Source: Liolophura sinensis (Eukaryota; Mollusca; Polyplacophora; Chitonida; Chitonidae). From it: a stretch of DNA of 64,000 nucleotides. The stretch is from contig NC_088301.1 in NCBI RefSeq assembly GCF_032854445.1, positions 27,574,402 to 27,638,401 on the forward strand, given 5' to 3'. The notes beneath the pieces are model-generated. The model worked only from the letters and a program-made list of their open reading frames with translations. It searched no databases and had not been told where the DNA came from. Below, in pieces: positions 21,943 to 32,600 of this stretch. Within the stretch, counting starts at the first letter, position 1. Every line of letters starts with the position of its first letter. A program made the translations under genes and the position numbers.

Positions 21943-24425
21943 GCTTGAATAGAGCCTGGTAACATACCTTTAAATGATTTGATAATACATATTACACAGT
22001 GTTTCATGTTTGTTGATCACTGCAGACTGTACATAATACTGTGCAATGTATTTGAAATCCCTCAGCCTTAGAGCTGTGTCACAAATGGGTGCAGCTTTAA
22101 TACGTCTAGATCTTGTTTCAGGGCATTTAGAAGTTGGGAAACATTAAACTATGAAAGATTACTTTCACGTGGAAAATTTTATTTCATTTTGAAAATTTTG
22201 ATCCTTACTTCAGCATGAAAGGCAAAGGAAACATTAACATGAAGTATATGTGAGATAATCGACCATTAAACACTGTCCACAAAAATAGTAAAAATGAAAA
22301 CTTATTTTTTCCAACTTTTTTTCAACCCAATAAAATGCATCTGAAACTTTGCATTCTATGGTGGCCTTCTTTTGATGCTATTGGGACCAGTGACATCACA
22401 TTAGGTTTTTGCCACAACACACAGATGGCTAGATTTCCCCATCCAAAATGCACATACATACAGATCTATCAATTTATTCACCAAAGGGACTGCTAAATGA
22501 ATGATTTTAAGCAAAAAATGTGGATGTGACATCACCAATACACTCTGGATCGCTACAGACCAGCGTAGATTTTTATGTTTTCAAAAATTTTTATATTGAA
22601 AAAATTCTAATGAATGAAACTGGTCAGTACTAAATGGCATTTAATCTGATATATCCTTTGTATTAGTCTTTTCTTTGTCTTGGTTGTATTAAAGACAAGT
22701 CTACTCATGACAATCTACAAGTTGGGTGAGTTGGGTCAAACTCTTCAAAAGACAGATGGATGGACAGACCAACAGTTTGGTGCAGAATACTGAAATTCAA
22801 TAAGGTTAATAGATGTGGACAGTGGGCTACCTTTGAATCCGTTCCACATCCAATGGTTATTGCTGTCAGCTAGTGGTATAACCAGCACTCGTTTTTCTGT
22901 CCTGCATTCCAGGAAATTGACTTCCACCAACAGAAGCTTTCCAGTTTCCAGTCTGCCCTACATTTTCAACACCAATACAGAGGTGAAATAATCATATTTT
23001 CATAAAACACGATCAAAGTACAATACATAAATGGATATAAATGACTGAAAATTTTGAACTTATCTTTGTGTGGATACTAGAGCTGTTCAGCTTTTTTCAG
23101 CCCTTAATTCTCTCCCACCAATAACCCTCTTTTTTTGTCTTCTCATGTAAGAAAATAACACACGGAACTGGAGGCACTGTAACATGTGACAGTCTAAACA
23201 TTTATTGTAATTTTTAATGTAGATGTAACTGACCGTTTTCACTCATATCGAGTTTAATCCATTTTGTATTAAAGATTGTAAAGGTCATGTCTTCTTGGAT
23301 GGCGCGTGTTGCATGGAAATGCTAAGAAACTCACGACAAGAGATTTATTACAAGCAACTTTACAAGTGCTTTAAATTTGTTGCGACTGCCAGTAATCTGT
23401 ATCTGCTCCAACACTGGCATATCGGTACGATGTTTTTCGTTCTTCCTGTTGTTGTTGTTGTAAAGAGGATACCGTGGTATACCTTACCATAAATTTTTTG
23501 TCCACGAATAAGTTTGATCAATTCGTTATAAGTCAAACTGGTATATACGCTTAGCGCAAGATTAAATTGCTCTGAAAGGTTTGAAACGCGCAAAATACAA
23601 GAAAAAATGCGTCTTGGGCTGACCGGACAGTGACACTCACTCAACCATATTTTCGCGCTTCTCCATAATCTTAAACAGTTATATCAGAAGTTCACTGGCT
23701 TCTGGCTATATCCAATCAAAGGCTCCCATACATTATCTGACTGTTAAAGAAGGAACCAAATCGCCACACAAATATATTCTATGTAAAGTATCATATGAAA
23801 ACAATTTCGCATCACGAAGGCAGCTTTCGACAAGTTTCAAGGCTAACGTCGCCCGGCAGCAAAAACACTCAAAATGAGTAGAAAGAGTAGGCCTACTAAA
23901 AATGGATAAGCGAAGAGTTATAGGTGCGATCGTAAAAGATCATGAGAGTCCTGTTACCTTCAAAACGGCTGACGCCTATTTTAACCTCAAGTTAAAATCC
24001 GCATGAATGGTGATCATCAATCATGTACAGTATTCAGTCATGCTACTCTACCGCGTCATTCATGTACCAATTAATTTAAATAATGCACCATACGGCACAA
24101 GCTAAACAGACGTGGGGAGGAATAAACGAGAGTGTCAAAGTGGGACAAGAAATATCGTTTTCTTAAGGTATATTTTTAAGTCAAGTTTGATTATTTCATT
24201 CGTGTTAAAATTTTCGCATTCAACAATGGAAGTAATCGCGGCCATGTCACAATCTGATAACGTTCCATGCATGGAGTTGACAACGGGTTTGTTTACAAAT
24301 GGCCGCCAACGTCGCTAGTTCTAGTAAATGGAACGTCAAAAATTATTGGTTGCTCGTTTTTAGTCCCATAAGATGATTGGCTTAAACTGACGCGTTCTGG
24401 AACAGAATTTCCCCCATCCCGAGGG

Positions 24426-24433
24426 TATATAAG
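24426..24433 (+). promoter_or_regulatory. TATA box of the protease-repeat gene
   Basis: TATATAAG lies in a locally GC-richer context (GAGGG before, GCCCCTC after). A transcription start would be expected near 24456-24464, in the segment that ends at the 5' splice donor 24658. This is the clearest TATA element near any gene in the window. Confidence 0.55.
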
Positions 24434-24455
24434 GCCCCTCGGCCAAAATTCGGCG

Positions 24456-24657
24456 TCGCTTCAGCCTTGATAAGCGCAGGACTCATGTCGCTCTTGACGG
24501 CAAATTGGAACGATTCTCTTGAGCAATCAAACCTGAAACACATCAAAATTATCTTCGTTACTCTTCGAATTTCAATTTTTAATTCCTTTACGCAGTCTCT
24601 CACCTTACTTTATTTCCTTACAGCATACTTGCCACTTGTAGACCCCTATTAAAATAG
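24456..24657 (+). other. Probable non-coding first exon with a 55-codon upstream ORF
   Basis: The segment between the TATA box and a strong donor (AAAATAG|GTAAGC at 24658) fits a 5' UTR exon joined to the acceptor at 24875. It contains an ATG at 24485 whose frame stays open for 55 codons to TAA at 24650-24652, five bases before the donor. That upstream ORF resembles no family I know and could reduce translation of the main frame. Exon limits are inferred. Confidence 0.45.
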
Positions 24658-24879
24658 GTAAGCGTTTCATCTTTAGATCCTTTCCGCCATTACAACACAG
24701 TTATGGTTTATAACTTTTATGACGTCACACCGTGACGTAAACCAATAAAACGTAATCAAATTTTGTGCTCTTTTGAACACAACGACATCAAAGTTTGGTT
24801 TTACTGTACATTTAAAAAGATAATTAATTAGTGGTTTCTAAGTAATGGGTTCTTTAATCTTATGTTTTCCACAGGACAA

Positions 24880-27800
24880 ATGGCCCAGCAGTCCTCTGCG
24901 GGGATCTTGTCCTGCTTTGCTTTTGTTTTCTTCTTCTGTCGTCATTGGAAAGGTAACATTTAATGTAGGCCTGAAACGCAACAAACCGTTAAATGAACAA
25001 TGATTTCTTCTTTCAAATATCATCATCATGTCCTTCAGTCCGTCTTGTTTTATCTAAAAAGTTCTCCAATTTGTTCTTAGCCCAAAAGAAGACTAAGAAA
25101 GATAAGAAGAAGAAAAGAAGCAGAATCCCACGATGCTGTTCGTCATCAGAAGACGGAGCGGGTAAGTAAAGATTATTAGTTTTTGAGGTTGAGGTTTTGA
25201 GGTTAATTGCCATATCTTCTCAGTAATTTAAAATTATGAAACCTAACAATGTTCACTAATTCAAACCTTATCTTTATGTTTTAAACAGACATCCTCATAT
25301 CCACCTCTTCTCCTCTTCCCCCAGCCCCACCTCACCCCAACCCTGTCCCTAGCTCCTCTTCCCATTCCATCCCCTTTACTGACCCCACCCCTCTCTCTCC
25401 TCCCCCAACTCCACCTCACCCCAAGCCAAACCCTCTTAGCTCCTCTTCCCCACCCTCCCATTCTCCTGACCTCATCTCTCCCTCGATCCCTTCTCCTGGT
25501 CTATCCCCTTGCCCTGTCCCATTTTCTGACCTCACCCCTTCCACCATTCCTGACCTGAACCATGCCCCAATCCTCTACCCAGACCTCACCCTTTCCCCCG
25601 TCCTTTATTTTGACCCCACCCCTCCCCCCTCTCCCTTTCCTGACCTTACCTCATCCCCAATCCCTTCTCCAAACCTCACACCTTCCCCATTCCATTCTGC
25701 TGACCTTACCCCTTCCCCGATCCCTTCGCCTGACCTCACCCATTCCCCTGTACCTTCTCTTGACCTCACCCCATGCCATGTCCCTTCCCCTGTTCTCACC
25801 CTTTCCCCTGTCCCTTCTCCTGATGTCACCCCTTCCCCCGCCCCTTCTCTAGACACCCCTTACCCAATCCCAATTCCAGACCTCACCCTTTCCCCCATCC
25901 TTTATTTTGACCCCACCCCTCCCCCCTCTCCCTTTCCTGACCTTACCTCATTTCCAATCCCTTCTCCAAACCTCACACCTTCCCCATTCCATTCTGCTGA
26001 CCTTACCCCTTCCCCGATCCCTTCGCCTGACCTCACCCATTCCCCTGTACCTTCTCTTGACCTCACCCCATGCCATGTCCCTTCCCCTGTTCTCACCCTT
26101 TCCCCTGTCCCTTCTCCTGATCTCACCCCTTCCCCCGCCCCTTCTCTAGACACCCCTTACCCAATCCCAATTCCTGACCTTACCCCTTCCCACAACCCTA
26201 TTCCTGATTTCACCCTTTCCCTTGGCCCGTCTCCTGACCTCCCCCCTTCCCCTATCCCTTCTCCAAACCTCACCCCGTCCCCTGTCCCTTCTCCCGACTT
26301 CACCCCTTGCCTTGTCTCTTCCCCTCACATTCCTTCTGCTGACCTCACCCCTTCCCCAGTCCCTACTTCAGACTTCACCATTTCCCTCACCCCTTCACCC
26401 AACCCTTTTCCTGACCTCACCCCTTCCCCCATCCCTTCTGCTGACCTCACCCCTTCCCCAATCCCTTCTGCTGATCTCACCCCTTCCCCCACCCCTATTC
26501 CTGACCTCACCCCTTGTCCTATGCCTTCTTACACCCCTTCTCCTGATCTCATCCCTTCCCCTCTCCATTCCAAGGGCCTCACCCCTTCCCCTTCTCCTGA
26601 CCTCACCCCTTCCCCTGTCCGTATACCTGACTTCCCCCCTTGCCCTGTCCCTTCCGCTGACCTCACCCCGTTCTCCATCCCTTTTCCCTCTCCCCGGCCA
26701 ATCCCTGATCCAGGTCTCTCCCACTGTGCTCAACAAGTTTCCTGCCCTCACACCAAAAAGAAGACATCACAGAAGAAACACAAGAAGAAAAAGAGTAAGT
26801 TAAATTAAGCAGAAACTTCTGATACTTCCATATGTGTTTGTAAAGCTAATGGATTGATTTATTCTCAAATACTGTTTTTTTCTTTCATTTCAGACACACT
26901 GTCAGCTACCACACCTCCTGACACCACCTCTACACCTTACCCCACCCAACTTCCCAACCTCACCCCTTCCCCCATCCCGTCTCCTGATCTAACCCCATTT
27001 TCTGACCCCATCCCATTTTCTAACCCCACCCCTTCTCCTGGACACACCCCTTCTCCTGACCCCACCTTTCCCAGGCCCACCTCTTCACCCACTACAACCC
27101 TTCCAGGAATTACAACAGCAACATCAGCCACCACGGCAAAGAAATCAAAGAAGAAGAGACAAAAAAGGAATAAGAACAGTAAGTTTAATTAAACTAATAA
27201 TTTTAACTTGGTAATACTAATTAAATACTTTGGTTCACCTGTCTTTTTATTCATTTTTACCCTCTCATTGCAGACACCACATCCAATCCACAGGACATTG
27301 ATCCCAGGCCAGAAGGAAAGCGACCACCACATTTTCCACTGAACTCTGTACAAGGAGATTTTTCCCAAGGTAGGATCCCGCGCACGCGCCACTCCACGCG
27401 TTTCCCAAATTCACAGTGCTGCAGTATTGCGTTCGTGGCAGCGTTACGCGCGTATCTTTTCCCCCCTGCGTTCTGGGACCAAGAGGCGGTCAATCGTGCC
27501 GTTTTGATGGGAGATGAGATTCATACGCGACGCGTCGTGGAACTTGGCCGCCATCTCACAAGGGAGACGCGCCTCTGTTTTGAGGAACTGGACAATTCGC
27601 TCTGGATTGACAACACTTTCTTGAAGGTAAGCTATAATAATACAGTCTATTGTGGTTCTTTTGGTATGTCTCCAACATTAGCACAAGAATTTGGTACAGT
27701 AACTTTTGCTCATGCTTTAACTCTTTCTCTATCAGATCCATTTCATGCTGCACTTTTAACTGCCGGAGACATCACCACTTCCATCATTCGTGGGGAATCT

Positions 27801-27980
27801 GGTATTTATTTCTTTGACAGCCACAGCAGGGACAAGTATGGACAGGTTGCTGAACATGGGGCGGCCATTCTCGCGCATTTTAAGGACATCGCACATTTTT
27901 ACGACTTCATAACCCAGAAAGAAAGGGCAAGTACTATCTACAACATTGTTGGTTTTAAAGTAACTGTTGATGATTCATAA
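24880..27980 (+). CDS. Pro/Ser/Thr-repeat protein with C-terminal C76-like cysteine protease domain
   Basis: Coding exons 24880-24952, 25081-25161, 25289-26794, 26894-27178 and 27274-27980 join into 2652 nt (883 aa); all four coding introns are phase 1. Residues 1-24 include the hydrophobic stretch GILSCFAFVFFFC, perhaps a short signal anchor. It is followed by KKTKKDKKKKRSR. Residues 52 to about 540 are repeats of the type DLTPSPIPSP. Exons 4 and 5 each end in a Lys/Arg-rich block. The last exon (from residue 649) has VQGDFSQG, then RFPNSQCCSIAF (C697/C698), and later GIYFFDSHSRDKYG (D830, H832). A Cys followed about 134 residues on by Asp-x-His is the layout of the C76 tegument-type deubiquitinases and related proteins of mobile elements. 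The protease call is inference from motifs. The repeat may be a stalk or linker. It may be a domesticated or element-derived gene; its cellular role is unknown. Confidence 0.7.
25583..26176 (+). repeat. 297-bp (99-codon) tandem duplication inside the repeat exon
   Basis: 25583-25879 and 25880-26176 are nearly identical head-to-tail copies (for example TTTATTTTGACCCC at 25604 and again at 25901). The unit is a multiple of 3, so the frame is kept. It contains several smaller DLTPSPxPSP-type units. The near identity points to a recent duplication or gene conversion. Confidence 0.9.
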
Positions 27981-29015
27981 GGTATTTTCTAGTATTACAT
28001 TTAGATGCTTTAAAGTTGTGTACAATGAAAAACATTATTTTTAAACTAATCACTGTTTTCAATCTATATTTCAGATAAATATTACTTGCTTCTCAGAAGA
28101 GACATTTGCTGCACAAACTTAATAATTTTATTAATACTTATAATATAAAATAAAATAATTTTTGACCCAAAATGTTCTGTTTTTTGGTGATTATTTTGTA
28201 TACGTGATAAATTTATATTCATTGAAGAATTTAATCTGTTGTTTTGTCATTAAAGTTCAAAAAAGCAAATAAAGCAAGTAAACAAAAGAGCAAATAAAAA
28301 CAATAGTGTTTTCAGTTTCTTTCAGTTTTTCCTCTTAAAATTAAGTAAAAATGTTGTAATAAAAAAATTTGAAAAATTTCATGTGTTGGTTGTTTTTTTT
28401 CTTTCTTTCAGTGAACAGCTTTGAATCATGCTGTAAATGTAAATACATGTATCTGTTTTGTTTTACATTCTAACTGTGGTATGCTGGTATAATGTGGCAG
28501 ACATTTTTTGTTTTCAACCTTAAATTTCTAGTTTCTTTCATTCCAGGGATTAACATGTACTCTAATTTTTGATTTCTTACAGGTTTCACAAAAATCATAT
28601 TATTTTCACTTTTGGCATTTCAACTTTTTGGCACATAAAATTATACCATTCAAGGTTTTCGGCATACTTTTCTCAACAGTTTTACAAATAAACTAGGTGC
28701 ATATTCTACACCTATAGTCCAATCCTTATGACTTTGTTCTGGTTGTTCTTTGTTTTGTTTGTTTGTTTTCGTGTTGAAGTGATTAAAATTTGATTGATGT
28801 TGACAGATTTGGTGACGTGTTTTTTTTTTGGTAGCAGAGCAAATTGGATGATTTACGAAATTGATTGATTGTTGTTTAACCGACTATTCCTTGTGTGACA
28901 CACTAATATGCACACAATCCTGATGAAAGACAACTAATCTTCAACAATGTTCAATTTCACATCATGCTGGACTGCATATTGTCATGTTCTGAATTAATCA
29001 TCTACTGAATTAATT
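27981..29015. other. 3' UTR and intergenic DNA downstream of the protease-repeat gene
   Basis: This is very AT-rich sequence with no coding potential. AATAAA at 28149-28154 is a plausible poly(A) signal for the upstream gene, and further AATAAA motifs follow near 28270-28295. T-rich tracts fill 28380-28850. No other feature is seen. Confidence 0.45.
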
Positions 29016-29275
29016 TATTCATTTGATTTGTTGTTTAATGCTTTACCTAAGAATCATTCAATTCTACAATGGGCCAGTCTTATGAAGGGAGGAAACCCGA
29101 ATATCTGAAAAAAAGCACTGAATAACTTGGCAAGTTATTGGCGAGCTCTCCCACATATTTAGGGGTGAAGTAAACCAGTGCCTGTGGTAAATGTGCCAGT
29201 AACTCCCCATTGGTGCCTCATATAGGAGGGAGACAACTAGTCTCCAGCTAACTTCACGCAAGACCACTTCAAGGA
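29016..29275 (-). mobile_element. Degenerate SINE-like element
   Basis: It keeps the tail-side signature (TTTATTCATTTGATTTGTTGTTTAATGC) and later a GGAGGAAACCCGAATATCTGAAAA body, with AAGTTATTGGCGAGCTCTCCCAC. It is diverged from the main family and lacks a clear tRNA head. An open frame within it is a by-product. Confidence 0.5.
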
Positions 29276-29339
29276 CCACACCGGCTACTTGCTGCTATGA
29301 TATATTTATTTGATTGTTACTTTTTCGAGAATATTTTGA

Positions 29340-29627
29340 TTTTGTTTATTTATATGATTGGTGATTTACGCCATGCTCAAGAATACTTCACTTATACAAC
29401 GGCAGCCGGCATTATGGAGAGGCTCCTGTGTTATTACACTGCGCTAGCGTGCTAACCAAATGAGCATAATGGTGGGGGGAAACCCACTGCCATCTGCAGG
29501 ATGCTGACATACCACTCACGTATAATCGGAGAGGAAACCAGTTTGAGCTGGACTTGAACTCACAGTGAATTAAAACATTGGTGAGAGGCTTCTGGGTCAC
29601 ACTAACCACCTCAGCAATGGAGGCCCA
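29340..29627 (-). mobile_element. Rearranged tRNA-derived SINE
   Basis: This is the main SINE family, but a head fragment (GAGAGGCTCCTGTG to GCTAACCAAATGAG, 29417-29463) interrupts the body at the CATTATGG motif. The body then resumes with CATAATGGTGGGG, and a second head occurs at the far end (29578-29627). It looks like a template switch or a nested insertion of one copy into another. Confidence 0.6.
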
Positions 29628-32600
29628 ACTTGTGTTGAAAGCCACAAGAAAAATGCTGGCTGTGAAATGTTGTGCAATAGTCTTGATTAATATGGTGTAA
29701 AACCAAATGTATTAAATATGACAAAATACATCCAAAATCTAACACACAAGTATGGACATTTAAATAAAGGGCGAGAGAAGGAACAAAATGCATGAAACAT
29801 ACATGGGGGTTTGCGATTCGGATAAATGAACTGCCAACAGATCTTTTAGTGAGAATATATATTCTTTATTTTGAGAAGTAACATACATTTACACCATGTA
29901 CACATCCATGAAGGGATACATGTACAAGTGCTTTGACTTCCCAATGACTATGACAAACATCTCAATCTCCACCAATCTGAATAAGGCACTTGTGTCAGGT
30001 GTGAGAAAAATAAACATAAAAACAGCAAAATATGTCAGATAAAGCATCTTATTGTCAGTTTTGAAACCTAACCGCACTGATATAAACTTCTCCAGCAGTA
30101 CCGTGACTAGGCAAACCTATATTTAAAACATAATCATTAATCTCTCCTAGAAATCACTGCCATTGGGCTACGCTGTAAAACCAATAAGCTAATTTAATAG
30201 TTAATTTTACTTTACTAAACATTAGGCTGTCTATATAATCCCAGAATTAAAACTTGCAGAGAACCCTGGAAATTTGCGTTTCTAATTGTATCTTTTTAAA
30301 TGAAGTTAGTTGTTAAAGTCAGCAATTAATTATACCAGCAATTTTCCATCTGAACTTCTTCACTGTTAATATGAATTTCAACAGGTTCAACAGAATCTTT
30401 GGGAAGACCTTGGGGTAAAACATAATATGTCGACCAAGGAGAAGGACACAAATGTGTACATATATATTAAACACCTTTCAAAATTGCATTATTTAAAACA
30501 AAGGAAATGCCATCTGGTAACATTCATGTGTCACAGCCTTGAATACTGAACACTTGATCAACTTGCGACTGGCTATTTTGTCACTTGCTAAGGAATATCT
30601 GAAATTTCACCCTATCTAACTTGTTCGGCAACCGAATGTGCTGCTCCACACAGGTTGATTGTTTTTTTTCTGACACTATACTTGAGATTTTTGGCAAACT
30701 ATCAATCAGCACATATCCAGTCAATTTTTTGTCATTATTTTACAATGATCCAAATAATTAAATAATTCATTTTGACAGAATACCAGCCTCGTCTGTGCAC
30801 GTGTTACCATTCAAAATCGGTAAATAAAATTCCTAAAATTTATCACACAAAACATCACAAAGTGTGATGCCAGTTTTACTTGCAACATGTCTCTATTCTG
30901 TTATTACAACAACGTCGTTCATTCCATCATCTTGGTGACACCGTCACAATCAATACAAAAAGATAAAACTTTGTGATGTTCATTGCAGCTGTTTCATGAT
31001 GCTGAGTAAAAGCTAGTCCACATGTGTTTACCATAAAACAAAAATTCAAGTTGAACATAGTCAGTCCATGACTTGAGTCTATCAAGGTGCTTAACAAACA
31101 TGACATCACAAGTCCCTCCTCTCTTCCTTGCACATAATAAAATACAACAGCATCAACCCTAGTTTTAAAGAAAAGACAAGTTAATTCAGAAAAGGAATAG
31201 AAACAGAATTAAACAATTAACAGCCACTTTTTTCTGACGTGCTTGATGGCTATACAAATTCTTATGAGGCCATGGGATACACCACATTAAAGAAACTGGA
31301 ACCACAATGTTAGGTAAACAAGGATCAAGTGACATCACCACGGCAATAGATGCGTCTTCAGGTTACAGAATTATGCACTCCCTGATGAGTTAACAATCAG
31401 ATTTCATCAGCCAAGGCTGACAGTGGCTGTGGTTTTCTTAATGTGAACTTTTCTGCTTTCTGAGTAAAGGCAAGAAAGTCAGCCAATGTCAGCTAGGAGT
31501 TAGACATTATGTTGTTCACTGTACCACACGAAACAAGAAACCATTTACAAAACATCATTTCACGCACTACCAATCTTTAAAACTTTGTTACATCATGTAC
31601 TTATACATGTGATATTAAAAGTAATCATACTTGTGTGTGTAATTCAAATGGAAACCTGCCATAGCAACACGTCCTAATTACAGAAAAAATTAAAATCCAA
31701 ATAGAATAAAAATATTTTCACATATATTTTCGTTATTCAGAAGTACAATTTCTGTATCACAACAATCCATAAATGTTTATGACTGATGTCAAAAGTATTA
31801 TTCTTATTCACTGCAATTTCATTACCATTTGCGATGTTCTCCTCTACATCCCCCACCCCCCGAGAAATTGAAAAAAAAAGACCTCAATTGGTAAGAAAAA
31901 ACATTTCTGATCACCACAAAAGCAGATTTTAAAAATATTTTATTTAGATAAAGTAGTACGTATACATATATATATATATACATGGGCCAAAAAATATATA
32001 CACTTTTCTTGAAATTTCCATCATAATGACATAAATGGTAACCTAATATATGTGTAAACCAATAAACTTCATTCCTTTGTAAATGACACACAGACACTTC
32101 CAGGTTCAAAAATTATCAACTGCTATCAAACATAAAAAGGTTTGATAACACATCAGCCACAACTCTAATCTTTAACCTTTTCACATGTTTTCAAGGTGTT
32201 AATTCAAGCATATTCTGATGGCATTATTCTGTGTACAATTGATAAAATTATACTTTTTGTGAAGCCCTGAAACTGGGCAATCCAATACATGTAGTTTTGT
32301 CTCCAAAATCAAATGATAAATATCCATAAATTGCACTGAAATTTGACTTCATATGCGACAGAGGTTGACGAATTAGTGCACCATAGATCCACTGGGATTT
32401 ACGTAATACTACTATCAAAATGGTTCTTCAGCCAATAACTATTATATATGATAACTATTTGGTGCAATGACACTAGACAGGTTTAGAGGTAAGCCTGTTC
32501 TATGTCATTTCCAAAATTGACATCATTTTTATTAATAGTTGACCATAGATTGGTATTAGAACTAATATGCAGAGTTATCCCCCTTCCTCCCACCAAAGAA

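Larger units (their letters stand above)
19376..24420. other. Intergenic DNA between RNF170 and the protease-repeat gene
   Basis: I find no supported gene here. It begins with a short imperfectly repeated AT-rich tract containing TAATATTATTA motifs (about 19360-19530). It then holds a repeat of the GAGTGCTTGGGG family, a tRNA-type repeat at 21400-21700 and a truncated SINE at 21801. A minus-strand open stretch at 22745-22930 reads rather like protein but has no splice context or recognised family, so I do not call it. The rest is unique AT-rich sequence. Confidence 0.5.

Noticed and set aside
22745-22930. 61-codon minus-strand open frame with protein-like composition
   Set aside because: No family recognised, no matching neighbouring exons, and it ends in a simple GATGGATGGACAGACC-type sequence common in repeats.
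25261-26751. Minus-strand Gly/Arg/Glu-rich open frames opposite the Pro-rich exon
   Set aside because: They are the antisense of the repeat. The plus frame is continuous across the exon, joins neighbouring exons in phase and leads into the protease-like domain.
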